NCBI GenBank assembly: GCA_963580275.1 | Contig: OY756940.1 | Location: 38,298,401 to 38,362,400 of the forward strand | DNA from: Crataegus laevigata | Lineage: Eukaryota; Streptophyta; Magnoliopsida; Rosales; Rosaceae | DNA length: 64,000 nt | Direction of reading: 5' to 3' | Part shown: in pieces, positions 34,526-48,056 of the stretch | Position numbering within the stretch: the first letter of the stretch is position 1 | How the letters are laid out: each line of letters starts with the position of its first letter | Notes under the pieces: model-generated | Database searches by the model: none | What the model saw: only the letters and a program-made list of their open reading frames with translations | What the model was told of the DNA's origin: nothing | Program-made: the position numbers and the translations under genes

Positions 34526-35547
34526 GAGAAAAATAGCTTTATAGGTTTTGATGCTGAAGGAGAATGCAAGGATCGGATCTACTGGTCAAATCTTGTGTTT
34601 AGGTGCTTGATGTTCCTTTCCATCCAGTTCAAAGCCAGACCTTAAAGCTCACAGTGAAGTGCACTGTGGTTCTGGTTCACACCAACAGCACCCCTTATAC
34701 AATAGGTAGGCTAAAAGGTGGTACAGAGCCTCACCCTACGTAACCCTTAGAGAAGCGGAGTTGGATCCTGGAGGTGTTACAAGTTCAAAAAAAGCAGCTT
34801 AACCTGAGCCCTTGAAGTAGCTATATTTCAAATCAAGGCTGATGGAAGCCAAGTTCTGCCGCCCTGGAAGAATATAAACAAACGACCAACACAACAGATA
34901 TAAATCACACCAGGGGAGCGAAATCAGTTCAACAAAGTCCAATTTCTGTCAACAATTTCCACGACAACATTACTATTGTCAAGTCAATATAACAGAAGGT
35001 ATCTGAAAACATTAATGTCCTCAACTTCAACCTGAAATGAATCCAAACATTTTCTTTTCTGGCCCTAATATATTAAGAAAAATACATACACCCTATCTTC
35101 ATAACCCATCAGAGTATATAACTTGAAAACTTCAGACACAAGAAAGTACCTCCTGACCTGGTTGAGTAGAGACACAAAATGTAAAAAGAAAAATCTCACA
35201 ATATATCCTCCTGAATTGGCTCCGCTACCCAAGCACGGAACGCACTTTTAACTCACATTCCTGTCGTATACCTCTCTTTCCAAATATATAAAACTCATTT
35301 CGCCTTTCACGTCCCTTGTTCTATCAAAAGGAAGTACTAAATACCTTTCCCGCACCCCATAGAATGTCGTAAGCATTTTTCCTTATTAAAAGAATTTGGG
35401 GGTCTCGCCTCTTGTCTTTAGATACATTGGAGAGAAAGGAAAACAACTGAAAGGAACAGGAGGACGAGAGGGGGTAGAAAATCTAAACCAAGTTTCCCAG
35501 CACCAAAATCGAGTGTAGCTGCAGAATTCAAATTTCATTTGGCTCTC
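34526..35547 (-). other. SEC23 3' flank and probable 3' UTR
   Basis: No protein or repeat is recognised. The part next to the SEC23 stop (about 35050-35547) is likely its 3' UTR on the minus strand. The part near 34560-34860 is unassigned. Confidence 0.4.
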
Positions 35548-38500
35548 TCAGGATTGTACAGCCAGCCTCTGAAGATGCTCAAAGAAAACTTGAAGGCTCA
35601 CATCGTCTGTGAAGATTACATCCGAACCGGCAGCCATTTCATGGGCATTGTTGTATGTTGCTGACGGGTTCAACTTTGCTAACAAGAATCTTGCCTGCAG
35701 AGCATGACAGTAGAAAACAAGTAGGCGTTCAGAGCAAAGCAGAAAATTCATCCAACTTCATTAAATGCAATAGAGTTGACAACTGTCACTTGCGAAGATT
35801 AATATGCACTATTTTTACGTGTAACTATTCTCTCCAATGAGTTGACCTTTTTCAGTAAAATATTCTGAGACAAGTAACCTTAAATAGACTGTATTACATG
35901 TTTTAAATTATAATAAAGAAACAACTTTTATAGACAACACAATTGACAAGAGTCCTAAAAAATTGTCAAAATGCAAATCTGGGGCATGAACCTTCATCCG
36001 CATTAATAATTGTTAATTTTACTCATGGCCCTCTGATACCAACAATAACAAGGTAAAGACCAAACTAGCATTCTCACCAACAAACGGGTTTACAATAATT
36101 TTTAATTTATAAGTTTTAACACACTTAAAAATCAAGCCTAGACGAAAACTATCAACCGTGCAACTGGGAAAGCAATCAAATAAAAGTTAAGATTTTAAAC
36201 AAGTTAGAAACCTGGGAGCCATGCTGATCGCACACCACCAATCTAGGGATAGGGAAACGGTCCCGAACAATCAATAGCGTATCCTCATGAGGAGCTTGCA
36301 GTAGTTGTGCAAATGCCTAAAAAAAAAGTGTGCATACAGTAAGTTGAAACAATATCAACATTTGCACAACACTAGTCAGCGAATCACAAATTAAGCATTC
36401 ATACCTGGTGTTCCGGCTGATTCTGGTATCCCATGTTACGCCACTGTGCTATTGTCATTCCATGGAAAATGACTATACTAAAATATGAATCCAACAAGAG
36501 AATACGGTCAGCTGCAATGGATGCCACATCCAACAATGCTGGCTGAGGCAGCGAATTAAATGAATATGATATTAATGATGGTTGTATCATGACAGCAGCA
36601 TTGCTGATATTTTCCCGATTTAACAACATGTGAAAATATGCAGTTTCATCTGGGCTGTTGTTGAAAACCTGCAAATACCCCATTTCAGATACCAAAGCGG
36701 GGAAAAGATAATATATTAGCAATAGTTTACAAAGTTATTATCAAAACAAAAGAGATGAGAAGGAGAGGGGCAATTATGGTTACCTGCACAAATTGTGAGC
36801 GTCGGAGGTTAAACATAAATTGAGGGAATAATGAGAAACAGGGATTTAAAGTAAAGGATGATGGATCATCTTTTCGATAGTCACCAAATTTCGAACAGAG
36901 GCGAATAAGTCCTCGATCCAACCATCGTGTAGCATCAAAAGATTCCTATATGAAACAACATCAAGCATTTTTTGAGAATTCTATGCTTACAAAGTTACAA
37001 GAACAATAAATAAATCAAGGAAAAAATTCACTGGTGAAGAACCAACAAAATACAATAATCTACAATACAGGGAAGATAGCTTAGAATATTCATAAGAAAG
37101 GAAGACCTATAAATTGTGTTAAGAATTGGCCATCAAACAATTTAAAGAAACCCTGACTGGAAGTTTGAAATATTAACAGTCCTGAAACCAAAACTTGGGG
37201 TACTAAGAAATCAAGAACTATAAATTATGTTACGAATTTGCAATCAATCAAATTTAAAATACACAGATTGAAAGTTTGAAATATCACAGTACAAGTAACT
37301 TCATATACATAAATATGGTGAGTGCAAAAAACGTATCCCAACATGATTTCATTTTAGGATACTAACAGTGTATTCTTATAATAAGTTGTGAGATATGAAC
37401 ATTTCAAATTGGAAAAGGTATGCAATAGGGATATACAAGATAACGGCAGTTGAGAATGGCTGTAAAGTACCTCTGACTCCATTTTCAAGGAAGTTTTTCT
37501 TGCCATCACTACAGCAGCAGTCTCTTGGTCAAATCCTTGAACCAATTCCTGTTAATTCAAGATCCTTTTGTGTCAGTGATATCCATTCAATCAAGTTCAG
37601 TAACTAATAATAAGTTACCAGCATAGGAAAATATAACTAACAAGAAAACATATCGTCCGGCACAAGGTTCAGGATCCTATTACATAGCCAAGTATTTGAT
37701 AGCAGCTTTCACAAGCAAAGAGAAAAATGACAACACAACTCTAGAAAATGTTCAAATACAACAAACTTGGCAAAACTAAGAACAAAATCAAAAGTACTGT
37801 TTATTCAAAATGCATACTCACACTTGTGCCCCCAAATATACATCACGCTCCAACCAGTCCACAATTTTCGCAGTGATGAAATCATATTTATACCCTTTTA
37901 CAAACACTTGTATTCTCTCTAGTATCCAACTCTTACTTGAACTTAATAAAAGGATTTACAAGAAAAAAGTAAAAAGGAAAAGAGAAAGCAGCACATTTTT
38001 ACCTTGCTTTTATCTAAATAAAAAGAAACACATGTGTATGTGTGTGTGAATCTGTCACAGCACAATCGTGCAACATAAACAAGGATGTTTGTAACATCGA
38101 GGATAAAGGTGAATTTAAAATAACCAGGCTTCACAAAACAAACTGAAAGACCTCTGGGCTAACGGAACTGTCTATCCATCGTCTAGTAATTGTTGTTACT
38201 CGAAGCATCATTTGACCTTCAGGGTTTTGAAAGCTGCAATTAAGAAAGAAACCACCCAAAATTCAGTCTTCACATATAGCGCCATAAGATGTTTCATCTT
38301 TGAAGGTCGTGATACAATCTTCAAGCATACCTTGTAAGAAACTGCAGATACAATTGTGGATTTACAGTTCCCGGTGTATTTGACTGATCACTAGACGAGA
38401 GATCAAAGAAAACTGTCAAGCAAGTACTCTTGTCAAGGCCACACATTTTCCAAGCTGTTGTATTTCCCTCCCCTATAGCAGTATCAGCAACAGCAGGTCC

Positions 38501-41500
38501 TTTCTGCCAGGCTTGGAAAATTTAACATCAAACTCCACAAACACATGTCTACTTCAAATAAATTTAAATGGTTCTAAACATTATTGCCATAAATGCAAAT
38601 AAATACAAGTTCTAAATCATCAAATTGTCCAACCTTCTCCAAGGATGTGCAGGGTCCAATGACCCCCTGAATTTTTATGTCCTTCGAACAGTTGATCTCA
38701 AGTGTACCACTGAAACAAATAATGTCAGTAACATATAATCGGAGTTTAAACTCAAATTCATTAATGATACAATTCAAAGCATAAAGAAGAGTGAAAAAAA
38801 GGTAAGGGATTTTTACTGTGTCCATGCACATGAAAAAGGCATTGGATAGGACAAATACCTAACCTAAGGGATACAACTGTGTAAGGAATCCCATGTAATG
38901 ATAGATAGTCCACTGATACATATACCAAGCAGCCACTCACTACCTTCAGATACTAGAATGCTAACAACCATGCACTACCATATGGGTTCCCTTCTCATTA
39001 TATTCTTCAATTCTTCCACCCACCCAAAATGACAAAAGGAAAAAAAAACAAGAATAACAATCATGCGTATGGAAAAAGCAACTGACAAGACCCAGCTAGT
39101 AACATTGCTAGCATTTGACCGCATGCTCTGCAAGCTTAAAAGAAAAAAAAAATAAAGGAATGGGATTCCCAAGCCACAGCTTCATTATTACTCAACATGT
39201 ATCACAGAAATAACAAGTTACAAGAATCACATTTGGAGCTTCACTAGAAGATGTCAAATTCAGCTACATTGTCAGCAATACAACTTTAAAGTTGATTGCC
39301 AAACTAATTATAATGAACTCAAAATGTGAACAAAAACCATCGAAATGTTTAATGATTATTACACTTACTTGAAACATAGGCCAAGGGATTGTTCCCCTTC
39401 TTCAAAAACACGCTTGAAAGAGTCTTTGAATACGGAATGACCAAAACTTTCTGCTAGAACAACAAGCCCACCAGTTCTTTCAATTGCAACTTTCATTTCT
39501 GCAACCCCAACCTATACAAAAGTATTGTCTCAAGTAAATGCATAATTAAAATACAATCCAGGTGCATAAATTTTTAAAACAAATGAAAATTATATAGTTT
39601 TACTAACTAATTATATCTTAAAGATTCATTGCACAACCGTAGGCACACATATCCACAGTTCTTATTCCAGCAAATAAATATGCCTTTAAACAAAAAAGTT
39701 TAACAGATTCACCAAATAAATGTCCTAGCATTCTCAATGCACATTAAACAAACCTAGAGTCTATGTCATACACAGAACAAAAATTATTTTTAACATACAT
39801 TAAATAAATTGACAAAAAAATTTCTAAGCAGCATTAGAATGACATTTTTCAAGAAATTGTTAAAACGAACGACAATGACTGTTAGTAGTGTGTGTGTGGG
39901 TGAGTGCTAAGACAAATTTGATGAATTACACACTAAGAACTCATATTACATGATTAAACCTATAAAATCACTACACAATAGGATCGGAGATATAAACATG
40001 AATTTGTAAGATCACAATTAACTGCTCAATCTTAAAGTTGTTTGAAATTTTGACTATTTCATGAATACATCTGATGCTTTGCAGCTTTAACAGCTCATTG
40101 GCATATTAGATGCCAAACTAAAGGCATAACCCTTTTGTTCTTGTTTAGGTTTCCATTCATGGACTACCTATATACAGTACCAATGGTGCTTTAGTTAGCG
40201 ATTTCATACAGCTTCAAGGAAGAAACCATGGTCTGGCATTCAACTATTTTATATTTCAAACTTCAAACTGCTTCAAATTTTCAAATAAACCTTACTTGTG
40301 TGGTAAAAGAAATACAACCCAGTAAATTAAGAAATGTGAGTCTAACAAGCAATATTCTAACAAAAAATGTTTCTGTTCCATGAGTCTTAACTGCACTGGA
40401 GAAGATCACATGATTGTGAAGTTGCATTGTTAAATTGTCCAAAGATGTATACAGTGCTCATTTGATTCTAACAACAAATCACAAATGGTTCATCAAATGC
40501 CTCAAGGAAGTGAAAGACGGATTTAGAAACACGAGCAATCCATGAAACAACAGCAATGAAAATACAACCAAACCAAACCACCAATGCTATGTTAACAGTC
40601 TGGATGCTAATACAGGTCAACCATGCAAAAACAGGAACACAAGCCCTAATAACTGAATTGATGATCCAGTTTACACAGGGGAAAACATAAATAAAGCCAG
40701 AACTGCAGGAATAACTGTTGAAACAAAGACAGACCTGATCGAGTGCAGATGCAAACAGGTCTAAGACATGGCCTTGGCTAACCAGCTGTTTTGCAAGATT
40801 TTCATAAAACTTGATTGCTTTCTTAAAGTACGGTGCCGCATCCTTATCCAGATCTTTATGGGAACGTACTGGGTCTGACAAATCTTTGGATACAATCTGC
40901 ATAACTTACATAAGTGAACATCTTTCTCATCTAGAAATTGAATAAATCACACTACTTCCACTTATCAAATTAAGCGATAATAAGCACCAATGGACCCATA
41001 TCCTTCATTATGCCTACTTACACTGATTTGTTGTAGATTTCTAAAGTAATTACGGCCATAAGACAAGAATAAAAATTTAGATACACATATTCTTGCATTC
41101 CAGAACATCAAGCACAAGCACAACAGAACTCTAAAGCTTTACCGCGCCAGGCCCCTCAGTGCATGGACCGCCAACCAAAGCTACAATGCGAGCCCCAGTT
41201 CCAGGCAGACAAGCTCCAAGTAACCCTGCAGCAACGCTCAACGCCACTCCTGTGCACCTGGAAGCACGACTTCCTTGTGGCACAGGCCACTGGTCCGTTT
41301 GCAATTCATCCAACAGCTGAAAATTCACAAATTCAGACCCAATTAGCAGAACCCAATTATACCATTTATTAAAATCAACCACAAAAATACAGAAACCAAT
41401 CAATCATACTCAAAATCCCACCGTGTTCAGTGTGTATTCGCAATCCGAAGCAGGTAACAAAAAGCGGGTTACACCAGCATTGGGAATTCCATTTTGCACC

Positions 41501-42177
41501 CCCTTCGGCTGGTATCCTCCGCCACCAATTGGACCAGGTCTCCGACCAAGAACGCTGAGACCCAATTGTTCCAAAACCTGTTCCTTTGCAATCTCCTTAC
41601 TACCCCGAAAGACATACACTTTCAACAAATCAGAGAACCCCAATTCATGGACCTGAACTTGGGTTCCATACGAAACGAACCCAACAAGCGCATTATCGGG
41701 CAGCAACCCAATTGCCCTTTTGAGCGCCGATTTGACATATTCCATCTCCTCCTCGATCATACACGTGTCGAGCACGAAGACAAAAACCGGGGACGGCAAA
41801 GAATGAGGGGCGGCGGAATCGGTCGGCAGTGCGTATTGGAGGGTGGTGTACTGAGGGTAGAGCTCACCAGGGAGATTGGTCTCAGAGATCGCGTCGTAGT
41901 GAGGCGGGAAGTGATTGCGCTGGTAGCAGAAGGGGCAGATCCAGATCTTGGCGGTGAAGTCGACGCGCGCAAAGGGGTTCAGCACGGCAGAGCAGGTCTT
42001 GCAGCGGAGCGGCGCGTAGGGGAGTGTGGGGATGTCGGGGTGGGACCGGATTGGGGAGATGCAGGCGGCCAGTGGGATCACGCACTTGCTGGCCTCCACC
42101 TTGGTGCGTGGCCAGACGTTCCAGGTCATCCGAACTCCGTCGATCCCTTCCGGGTCTGTGTTCGCCATCTCCGACAT
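35548..42177 (-). CDS. SEC23: SEC23, COPII inner-coat subunit and SAR1 GTPase activator
   Basis: Twelve exons read (5' to 3') 42177-41422, 41316-41143, 40896-40735, 39511-39369, 38709-38634, 38503-38331, 38233-38152, 37548-37471, 36945-36784, 36668-36405, 36316-36212 and 35694-35548. All borders are GT-AG and the frame is open for 773 codons, the usual family length. The zinc finger uses Cys59, Cys62, Cys81 and Cys84 (CKTC ... CPFC). The trunk domain follows (VFVFVLDTCMIEEEM, then CEYTLNT, GGPCTEGPGA), then the helical part and the gelsolin-like domain (LLDSYFSIVIFHG in exon 10). SEC23 pairs with SEC24 on ER exit sites and stimulates SAR1 GTP hydrolysis during vesicle budding. A second in-frame ATG lies three codons in (MSEMAN). 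No defect is visible. Confidence 0.95.
39520..40734 (-). other. Long intron 3 of SEC23
   Basis: This 1.2 kb intron is AT-rich with no recognised repeat or gene. Confidence 0.7.
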
Positions 42178-42535
42178 CTTTCAAATTCTCAGCTCCTGAA
42201 TGCGAATTGGGGTTTGATCGGATTGAAATTCGAGCCCTTTTTTGTTTGAAAGATGGGGGAAAGAGGGGGGGGTTGTTCTTCCAAATTTTTTTTTTTTTTT
42301 TTTCTGGGGAGAGAAGAGGCGACGACCCCTCGAGAAAGGAGAGAGAAAAGGGGCCACCGCAATTCGCAGGGTCAGAGAGAGAGAAAGAGGAGAAGGAGAG
42401 AGGGAAAGAGGGAGTCTCTCTGAGACGTCGAGAAATTGGAGGTTTGGTTTTATGTGTTATTGTGTTCAAGAGGGGATGATCTCAATCTGGAATGTTACAA
42501 AATTGTATTTGTGTACGAGAGTGCCTACCTTTTTT
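42178..42535 (-). promoter_or_regulatory. SEC23 5' UTR and proximal promoter
   Basis: Read on the minus strand, the region has CT-rich tracts (plus-strand GAGAGAGAAAGAGG near 42376) and an A-rich run (42282-42303). Such pyrimidine tracts are common in plant core promoters and leaders. A copia 3' LTR begins about 400 bp upstream of the ATG. Confidence 0.5.
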
Positions 42536-42576
42536 TATTAAGAAAACTAACTAAAAATTCAAAAAAAATTTATCTT
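42536..42576. repeat. Left part of a MITE split by the copia insertion
   Basis: AAGAAAACTAACTAAAAATTC resembles the tip of the MITE family seen at 34238-34517. The rest of the element resumes at 49570, after the copia LTR. Confidence 0.5.
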
Positions 42577-42821
42577 TGTTGTGGACTATTTTATCTGATA
42601 AAGAGAGAGAGGCCGGCGGCACAAGGAAGAGAGAAAGAGAGAATTGTAGGGGAATTGTGTTGTGTATTCCTCCTACTTTGCACCTCTATTTATAGTACTA
42701 GGATAAAGGTATTCCTTGCTCTCTAAGGAATAAGAGATACAATAGGATAAGAATAACAACCCTAATCAAATCTAATCTAGGATTTACACAATCATACTTA
42801 AACTATGATTTGTTTACAACA
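42577..42821 (-). repeat. Copia 3' LTR facing SEC23
   Basis: This 245-bp LTR has CTATAAATAG on the minus strand at 42686-42695, a strong plant TATA box. Transcription from it would run toward SEC23. Confidence 0.9.
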
Positions 42822-42823
42822 CT

Positions 42824-42834
42824 CCCCCCTTGAG
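42824..42834 (-). other. Polypurine tract of minus-strand copia
   Basis: On the minus strand AAGGGGGGAG lies directly before the 3' LTR. Confidence 0.85.
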
Positions 42835-43239
42835 TGTGTAAATACTCAAGGCAGATCTAGCATCATGCAGAAGTTGATGAAGTCGACTTGTCAGTGCTGA
42901 TTCCAAGGAACAACGCTTATTCTCAATAAGGTAGGAATTTGCATAAGTAAGTAAGTCTCACTAAAAACCCTAAGGCTATGGCAAAAATCCGAGTTGGGAC
43001 AAAATCCATAGTCTAAGGAAAAATGCGTGAGAAATGCAAAGTCGAAAGAAACGTCTACAGGACGTCCTCAGGGATATGACCAGCCCAAGGTGGGTGCCTC
43101 GTTAAAACCTAGTTAGGTAGCAAAAACCCAGTGGGAAAAATGCTCATAATCGTAGGGAAAAAGAGTACATTAAGATCAAGCAAGTATCTACAGGATACTC
43201 CCTCTGAGTTTGACATAATTCCAAAGAGAAATAGCAAAG

Positions 43240-45175
43240 TTACAATTCAGAAAGTTTACGCATACCAATTCCATGAACAAGCTTCTGGAACGTCGCCTTC
43301 GGCAGTGATTTGGTGAAGAGGTCGGCCAGATTGTCTTGTGAACGGATTTGCTTGACTTCAATCTTCTGATGCTCTTGTTGTTGATGTGAAAAGAAGAACT
43401 TCGGCGCAATGTACTTGGTGTTGTCTCCTTTGATGTAACCCTTCTTGAGCTGTTCGATGCAAGCTACGTTGTCTTCAAAAATCGTCGTCGGGACATCAAC
43501 GGCGGGATGAAGATCGCAGAAGCTTCGAATATGGCCCACTACTGATCCCAACCAAAAGCATTCCCGAGTTGCTTCATGTAAGGCGAGAAATTTCAGCATG
43601 GTTAGACGAAGTGGCAACTAAGGTCTGTTTCGTCGACCTCCAAGACATTGCGGTGCCTCCAACGGTAAAGACATAACCCGTTTGAGAACGCGCCTTGTGC
43701 AGATCAGATAAGTATCCAGCGTCGGCATAACCAACAAGGCGAGAATCAACTCGAGGAGCATAAGGTGTAGCATCATTCGAGGATTCGTAGGGATAGAACA
43801 AGCCCATATCCGTAGTACCCTTAAGGTAACGGAAGATGTCTTTCACACCAGTCCAGTGTCTGCGTGTAGGTGCATTGCTGTATCTTGCCAAAAGATTAAC
43901 AGCGAAGGAGATGTCGGGTCTAGTGCATTGAGCTAAGTACAATAAAGCGCCTATCGCACTTAGATAAAGAACTTTAGGTTCCAAAATCTCTTCATCATCC
44001 TCATTCGGACGAAAGGGATCTCGTTTTGCATATAGCGTACGAATGACCATAGGAGTACTCGAAGACTTCGCTTTATCCTCATTAAAGCGGCGCAACACCT
44101 TCTGGGTGTAGTTCGATTGATGTACTAGGATTCCATCCGAACAATGCTCTATCTCGAGACCGAGACAGTATCGAGTCTTACCTAGATCTTTCATCTCAAA
44201 TTCCGACTTCAGGTGCGAAGCAGTTCTCGCGAGCTCTTCAGGAGTTCCAATGAGATTCATGTCATCAACATATACTGCAACTATCGCAAAACCGGAATGT
44301 GACTTCTTAATGAACACATAAGGGCATAATTCGTTGTTCACATATCCCTGACTAGTCAAATACTCACTCAGACGGTTATACCACATTTTTCCGGATTGTT
44401 TCAAACCGTAGAGTGAACGCCTCAGCCGAATTGAGAGTGTGTTTCGGGGTTTGGAAATATTTGAACCAGTCAATGTAAGTCCTTCGGGAACTTTCATATA
44501 AATTTCCGTATCAAGATCCCCATAGAGATACGCGGTTACTACGTCCATCAGTTGCATATCCAGTTTTTCGAAAACTACCAAACTGATAAGGTAGCGAAAA
44601 GTAATCACATCCATAACGGGTGAATAAGTTTCGTCATAGTCAATCCCGGGGCGTTGTGAGAAGCCTTGCGCAACAAGACGAGCTTTGTAACGCACAATTT
44701 CATTATTCTCATTTCGCTTCCGAACGAAAACCCACTCGTAGCCTACGGGCTTCACATGTGGAGGAGTAGGGACTACAGGTTCAAACACCTTACGTTTTGC
44801 AAGTGAATCGAGTTCGACTTGGATTGCTTGTTTCCAGTTTGACCAATCAGCTCTACGTCGACATTCATCAACGGAACGCGGTTCAATGTCATCGCTCAAC
44901 ATGATTTCAGTAGCTACTGCAAATGCTAATGCATCGTCGACAATCATCTCATTTCTACGCCACACATCATCTAAGTTAGCATAATAGACCGAAATCTCAC
45001 GATTCTCGGGAGGAGGATTCGTCTCTTCAAAGACGCTTCCATAATCTAGAATTTCCTCATGAGTTGGGTAGAATGAGTAAGCGATAGTCGGATTCACGGT
45101 AGGTTCTTCAGGACCTTGTGCCGTAGTTTTCCTCTTCCGAGGGGTGTGAATCCTTTGAACCAAGGGGTCTGCCAC
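43240..45175 (-). pseudogene. Copia reverse transcriptase and RNase H
   Basis: One frame runs from 45175 to 43574 with EWVFVRKRNENNEIVRYKAR, LDVVTAYLYG-like and AVYVDDMNLIGT (the YVDD catalytic site), ending in the RNase H TSSNHAE. A frameshift near 43600 moves the end (LALHEATRECFWLGS ... DNLADLFTKSLP) into another frame, to 43240. The polymerase core looks nearly intact. Confidence 0.9.
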
Positions 45176-46817
45176 GCTTTTGTGTAGGGGCAGATGATTG
45201 GCTAGCCGCTAATGTACGTGGATCAACAGAATTGGCGTCTCGGGCTTCCAGGAGGGCAGCCCGTTGTACATTTGGTACATCTATCTTTGCAGGCGTATTC
45301 GCAGCTGGAATGTGTGATCTTGTCACTCGCGCTAGATCGGTGAAAACATCTGGCATGCTCTGAGCTATGCTCTGGAGATCTAATATGCACTGCACTTCAG
45401 TTTCAGACTGAGCGGTGTGGGGATCTAAGTGAGACAAAGTGGGAGTCGTCCATGATAATTCGCGTCGTTCTTTAGGAACGTTGACGTTCTTACCTCCCCC
45501 TAACAACGGGATGACTGTCTCATAGAAGTGACAATCCGCAAAACGAGCGGTAAACAGATCGCCTGTCAAAGGTTCTAAGTAACGAATAATCGAAGGAGAA
45601 TCATATTTGACATAGATTCCCATCCTTCGCTGAGGCCCCATTTTTGTACGTAAGGGCGGCGAGATCGGCACATATACTGCACAACCAAAAACGCGCAGAT
45701 GTGATATGTCGGGTTCGTATCTGGTAACCAACTGAAGAGCACTCAATGGTTGTGTCGCAACAGGCCTCAGGCGGACCAATTTTGATGCGTGCAATATTGC
45801 ATGGCCCCAAGCAGCGATCGGGAGCTTGGTACGTATGACCAACGATCGAGCAATTATTTGTAAGCGCTTAATGAAAGCCTCTGCCAGGCCGTTCTGGGTG
45901 TGAACATGGGGTACTGGATGTTCAACTTCAACCCCAACCGACATGCAATAGTCATCAAAAGTTTTAGATGTGAATTCTCTAGCATTATCCAATCGAAGAG
46001 ATTTGATTGGATAATCAGGGTGGTGAGCCTTGAGCTTGATAACCTGAGCCAACAGTTTGGAGAATGCAGCGTTTCTTGTGGACAACAAACACACGTGTGA
46101 CCAACGTGTGGAAGCGTCAACCAAAACCATAAAATATCTAAATGGTCCGCATGGAGGTTGAATCGGTCCACAAATGTCCCCCTGAATCCGTTGTAGAAAA
46201 ATGGGAGGATTGGAACGAATCTTGTCATAAGAAGGCTTAGTAATAAGTTTTCCCATAGAACATGTTTGACATGTGATTCCTTGGATCGAACCTAAACTTC
46301 GGGTTAGTGGATGCCCGTGTGATGGTTTGAGGATACGGCGCATCGCTATTCGTCCAGGATGTCCCAAACGGTCATGCCAAAGTGTAATTTCGTGCGCGGT
46401 CCCAGTAGTAGGGCCGGCCACATAGTGGCTTTCTATGGGGTGTATGGTTGTAGTATACAGACCACTCGGGATACGCTCCATCTTCTCTATAATACGCTTC
46501 TGGCCATATTCGTAGAAAGTTATGCACAGAAATTCAACTTCGTTTTCTACGTGGGTTTCAGCGTGGAAATTATTATCTCTAATATCCTTGAAACTTAGTA
46601 ACGTTCTTCCGGAACGTGGGGAATAGAGTGCCTCAGCAATGTTCAAGATTGTACCATTGGACAACATTATACGTGCCTTACCGTATCTTTCTATTAGGTT
46701 GGATGGGCCTGAGAGGGTTGTCAGAGGTGCATTCTTAGGTATGAAGTTAGTGAAATAGATGCGTTCACGCAAAACAGTGTGTGGTTGCACTATCTGCCAG
46801 ACAACTAACTTTCCCAC
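45108..46817 (-). pseudogene. Copia protease end and integrase
   Basis: The open frame of 569 codons includes the GAG-pre-integrase finger (LWHDRLGHPG, then CQTCSMGK). The integrase core follows, with D in GDICGPIQPP, D in LRLDNAREFTS and E in NGLAEAFIKR. The C-terminal part is Pro/Ser-rich. A frameshift in the 45110-45175 overlap separates it from the RT. The open frame starts at ATG 46817 in the protease region rather than at a natural start. Confidence 0.88.
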
Positions 46818-47075
46818 TAGTCATACCTAGAATGAAAATTAATTTGAATCGGTCACATGCATAAAGGTTTATAAAACAATTATCAATTCAAAATAATTTA
46901 ATTTATTCAAGGATTAAAACTTAATATCCAAAAACAAATCACCACCGAATAATCCAAAACATAAGGGAAAATTGTTCAAAAATCAACCAAAAAACAAGGT
47001 GGGGTTCGGCCACTAGGTGGAATTCGGCCCCATTTGTCTTATTTCAACTAAAAAAATAAGTCTATGTCTAAGATT

Positions 47076-48056
47076 CTAATCTTCCATAGGGGTGGTATCC
47101 TCCTGAAAGTCAGAAACCTCCATCTTTGTAGTCTCCGGTTCGTCCACTTGCATGAAGTTTGAATCAAACTTCTGACGATGTGAATGATATGCATCTACAA
47201 CCTGCTTGGGAGCGCGGCAAATACGGGACCAATGGTCCTTAGCACCACAACGATAACACATATCGTTATCCATGGTTTTAAGTGCTTTGCCTTTATTCTT
47301 GAAGTTCTGGGCCTTGGGAGCGGGGTTTGGGCGCTGCTAGGCCTTATTTCCTCTTTTAGGTGGGCCTTGGCTCTGTTGACCTTGGTTGGATGGCTTCTGG
47401 CCACCCTTACCACGCCTCTTTTGGCATCTTGGGTGCTGGTTAGTGCTATAATGTGCTTCAGGCACATTAGTAGCCCCAATAGGTCTAGCTTGATGATTTT
47501 TCATTAACAGCTGGTTCTGCTTTTCAGCGAGAAGTAGAACAGAGATCAAATCCGAGAACTTGGTGAACTTCTGAGCTCTATATTGTTGCTGCAGGACAAT
47601 ATTAGAAGCAGAGAAGGTCGAATAGGTCTTCTCCAGGGGATCCTCTTCAGTCAAAGTTTCATTACAAAACTTGGGAAGTGATCGAATTCGACAAACTTCA
47701 GAATTATATTCATTCACAGACTTAAAGTCTTGGAAGCACAAGTGCTGCCAGTCGTGTCTTGCTTCAGGCAAGAATATGTCCTTTTAGTGATCAAAACGAT
47801 CAGCCAAAGCGACCCATAATGCACGTGGATCCTCCTCAGCAAGATACTCAGTTTACAGAGCATCATGGATATGTCTTCGAATGAAGATCATAGCAGTGGC
47901 TTTTTCAGCTTCGCCAACAGGTTCATTTGTTGCTGCTTCAATAGCAAGACGCAAGTTCTTTACAGTGAGGTGGAGCTTCACATCTTGAACCCACTTGAGG
48001 TAGTTTCTTCCAGAAACTTCTAAAGCGGTGAAGTCGAGTTTGTTCAAATTCGACAT
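47076..48056 (-). pseudogene. Copia Gag with zinc knuckle
   Basis: It starts MSNLNKLDFTALEVSGRNYL, typical of plant copia Gag, and has the zinc knuckle CYRCGAKDHWSRIC at 47250-47210. Stops lie near 47853, 47784 and 47337. Gag packages element RNA. With these stops the copy cannot make a full Gag. Confidence 0.85.

Noticed and set aside
41494..42249. Long plus-strand open frames across SEC23 exon 1
   Set aside because: They are antisense shadows of SEC23 with no known domains.
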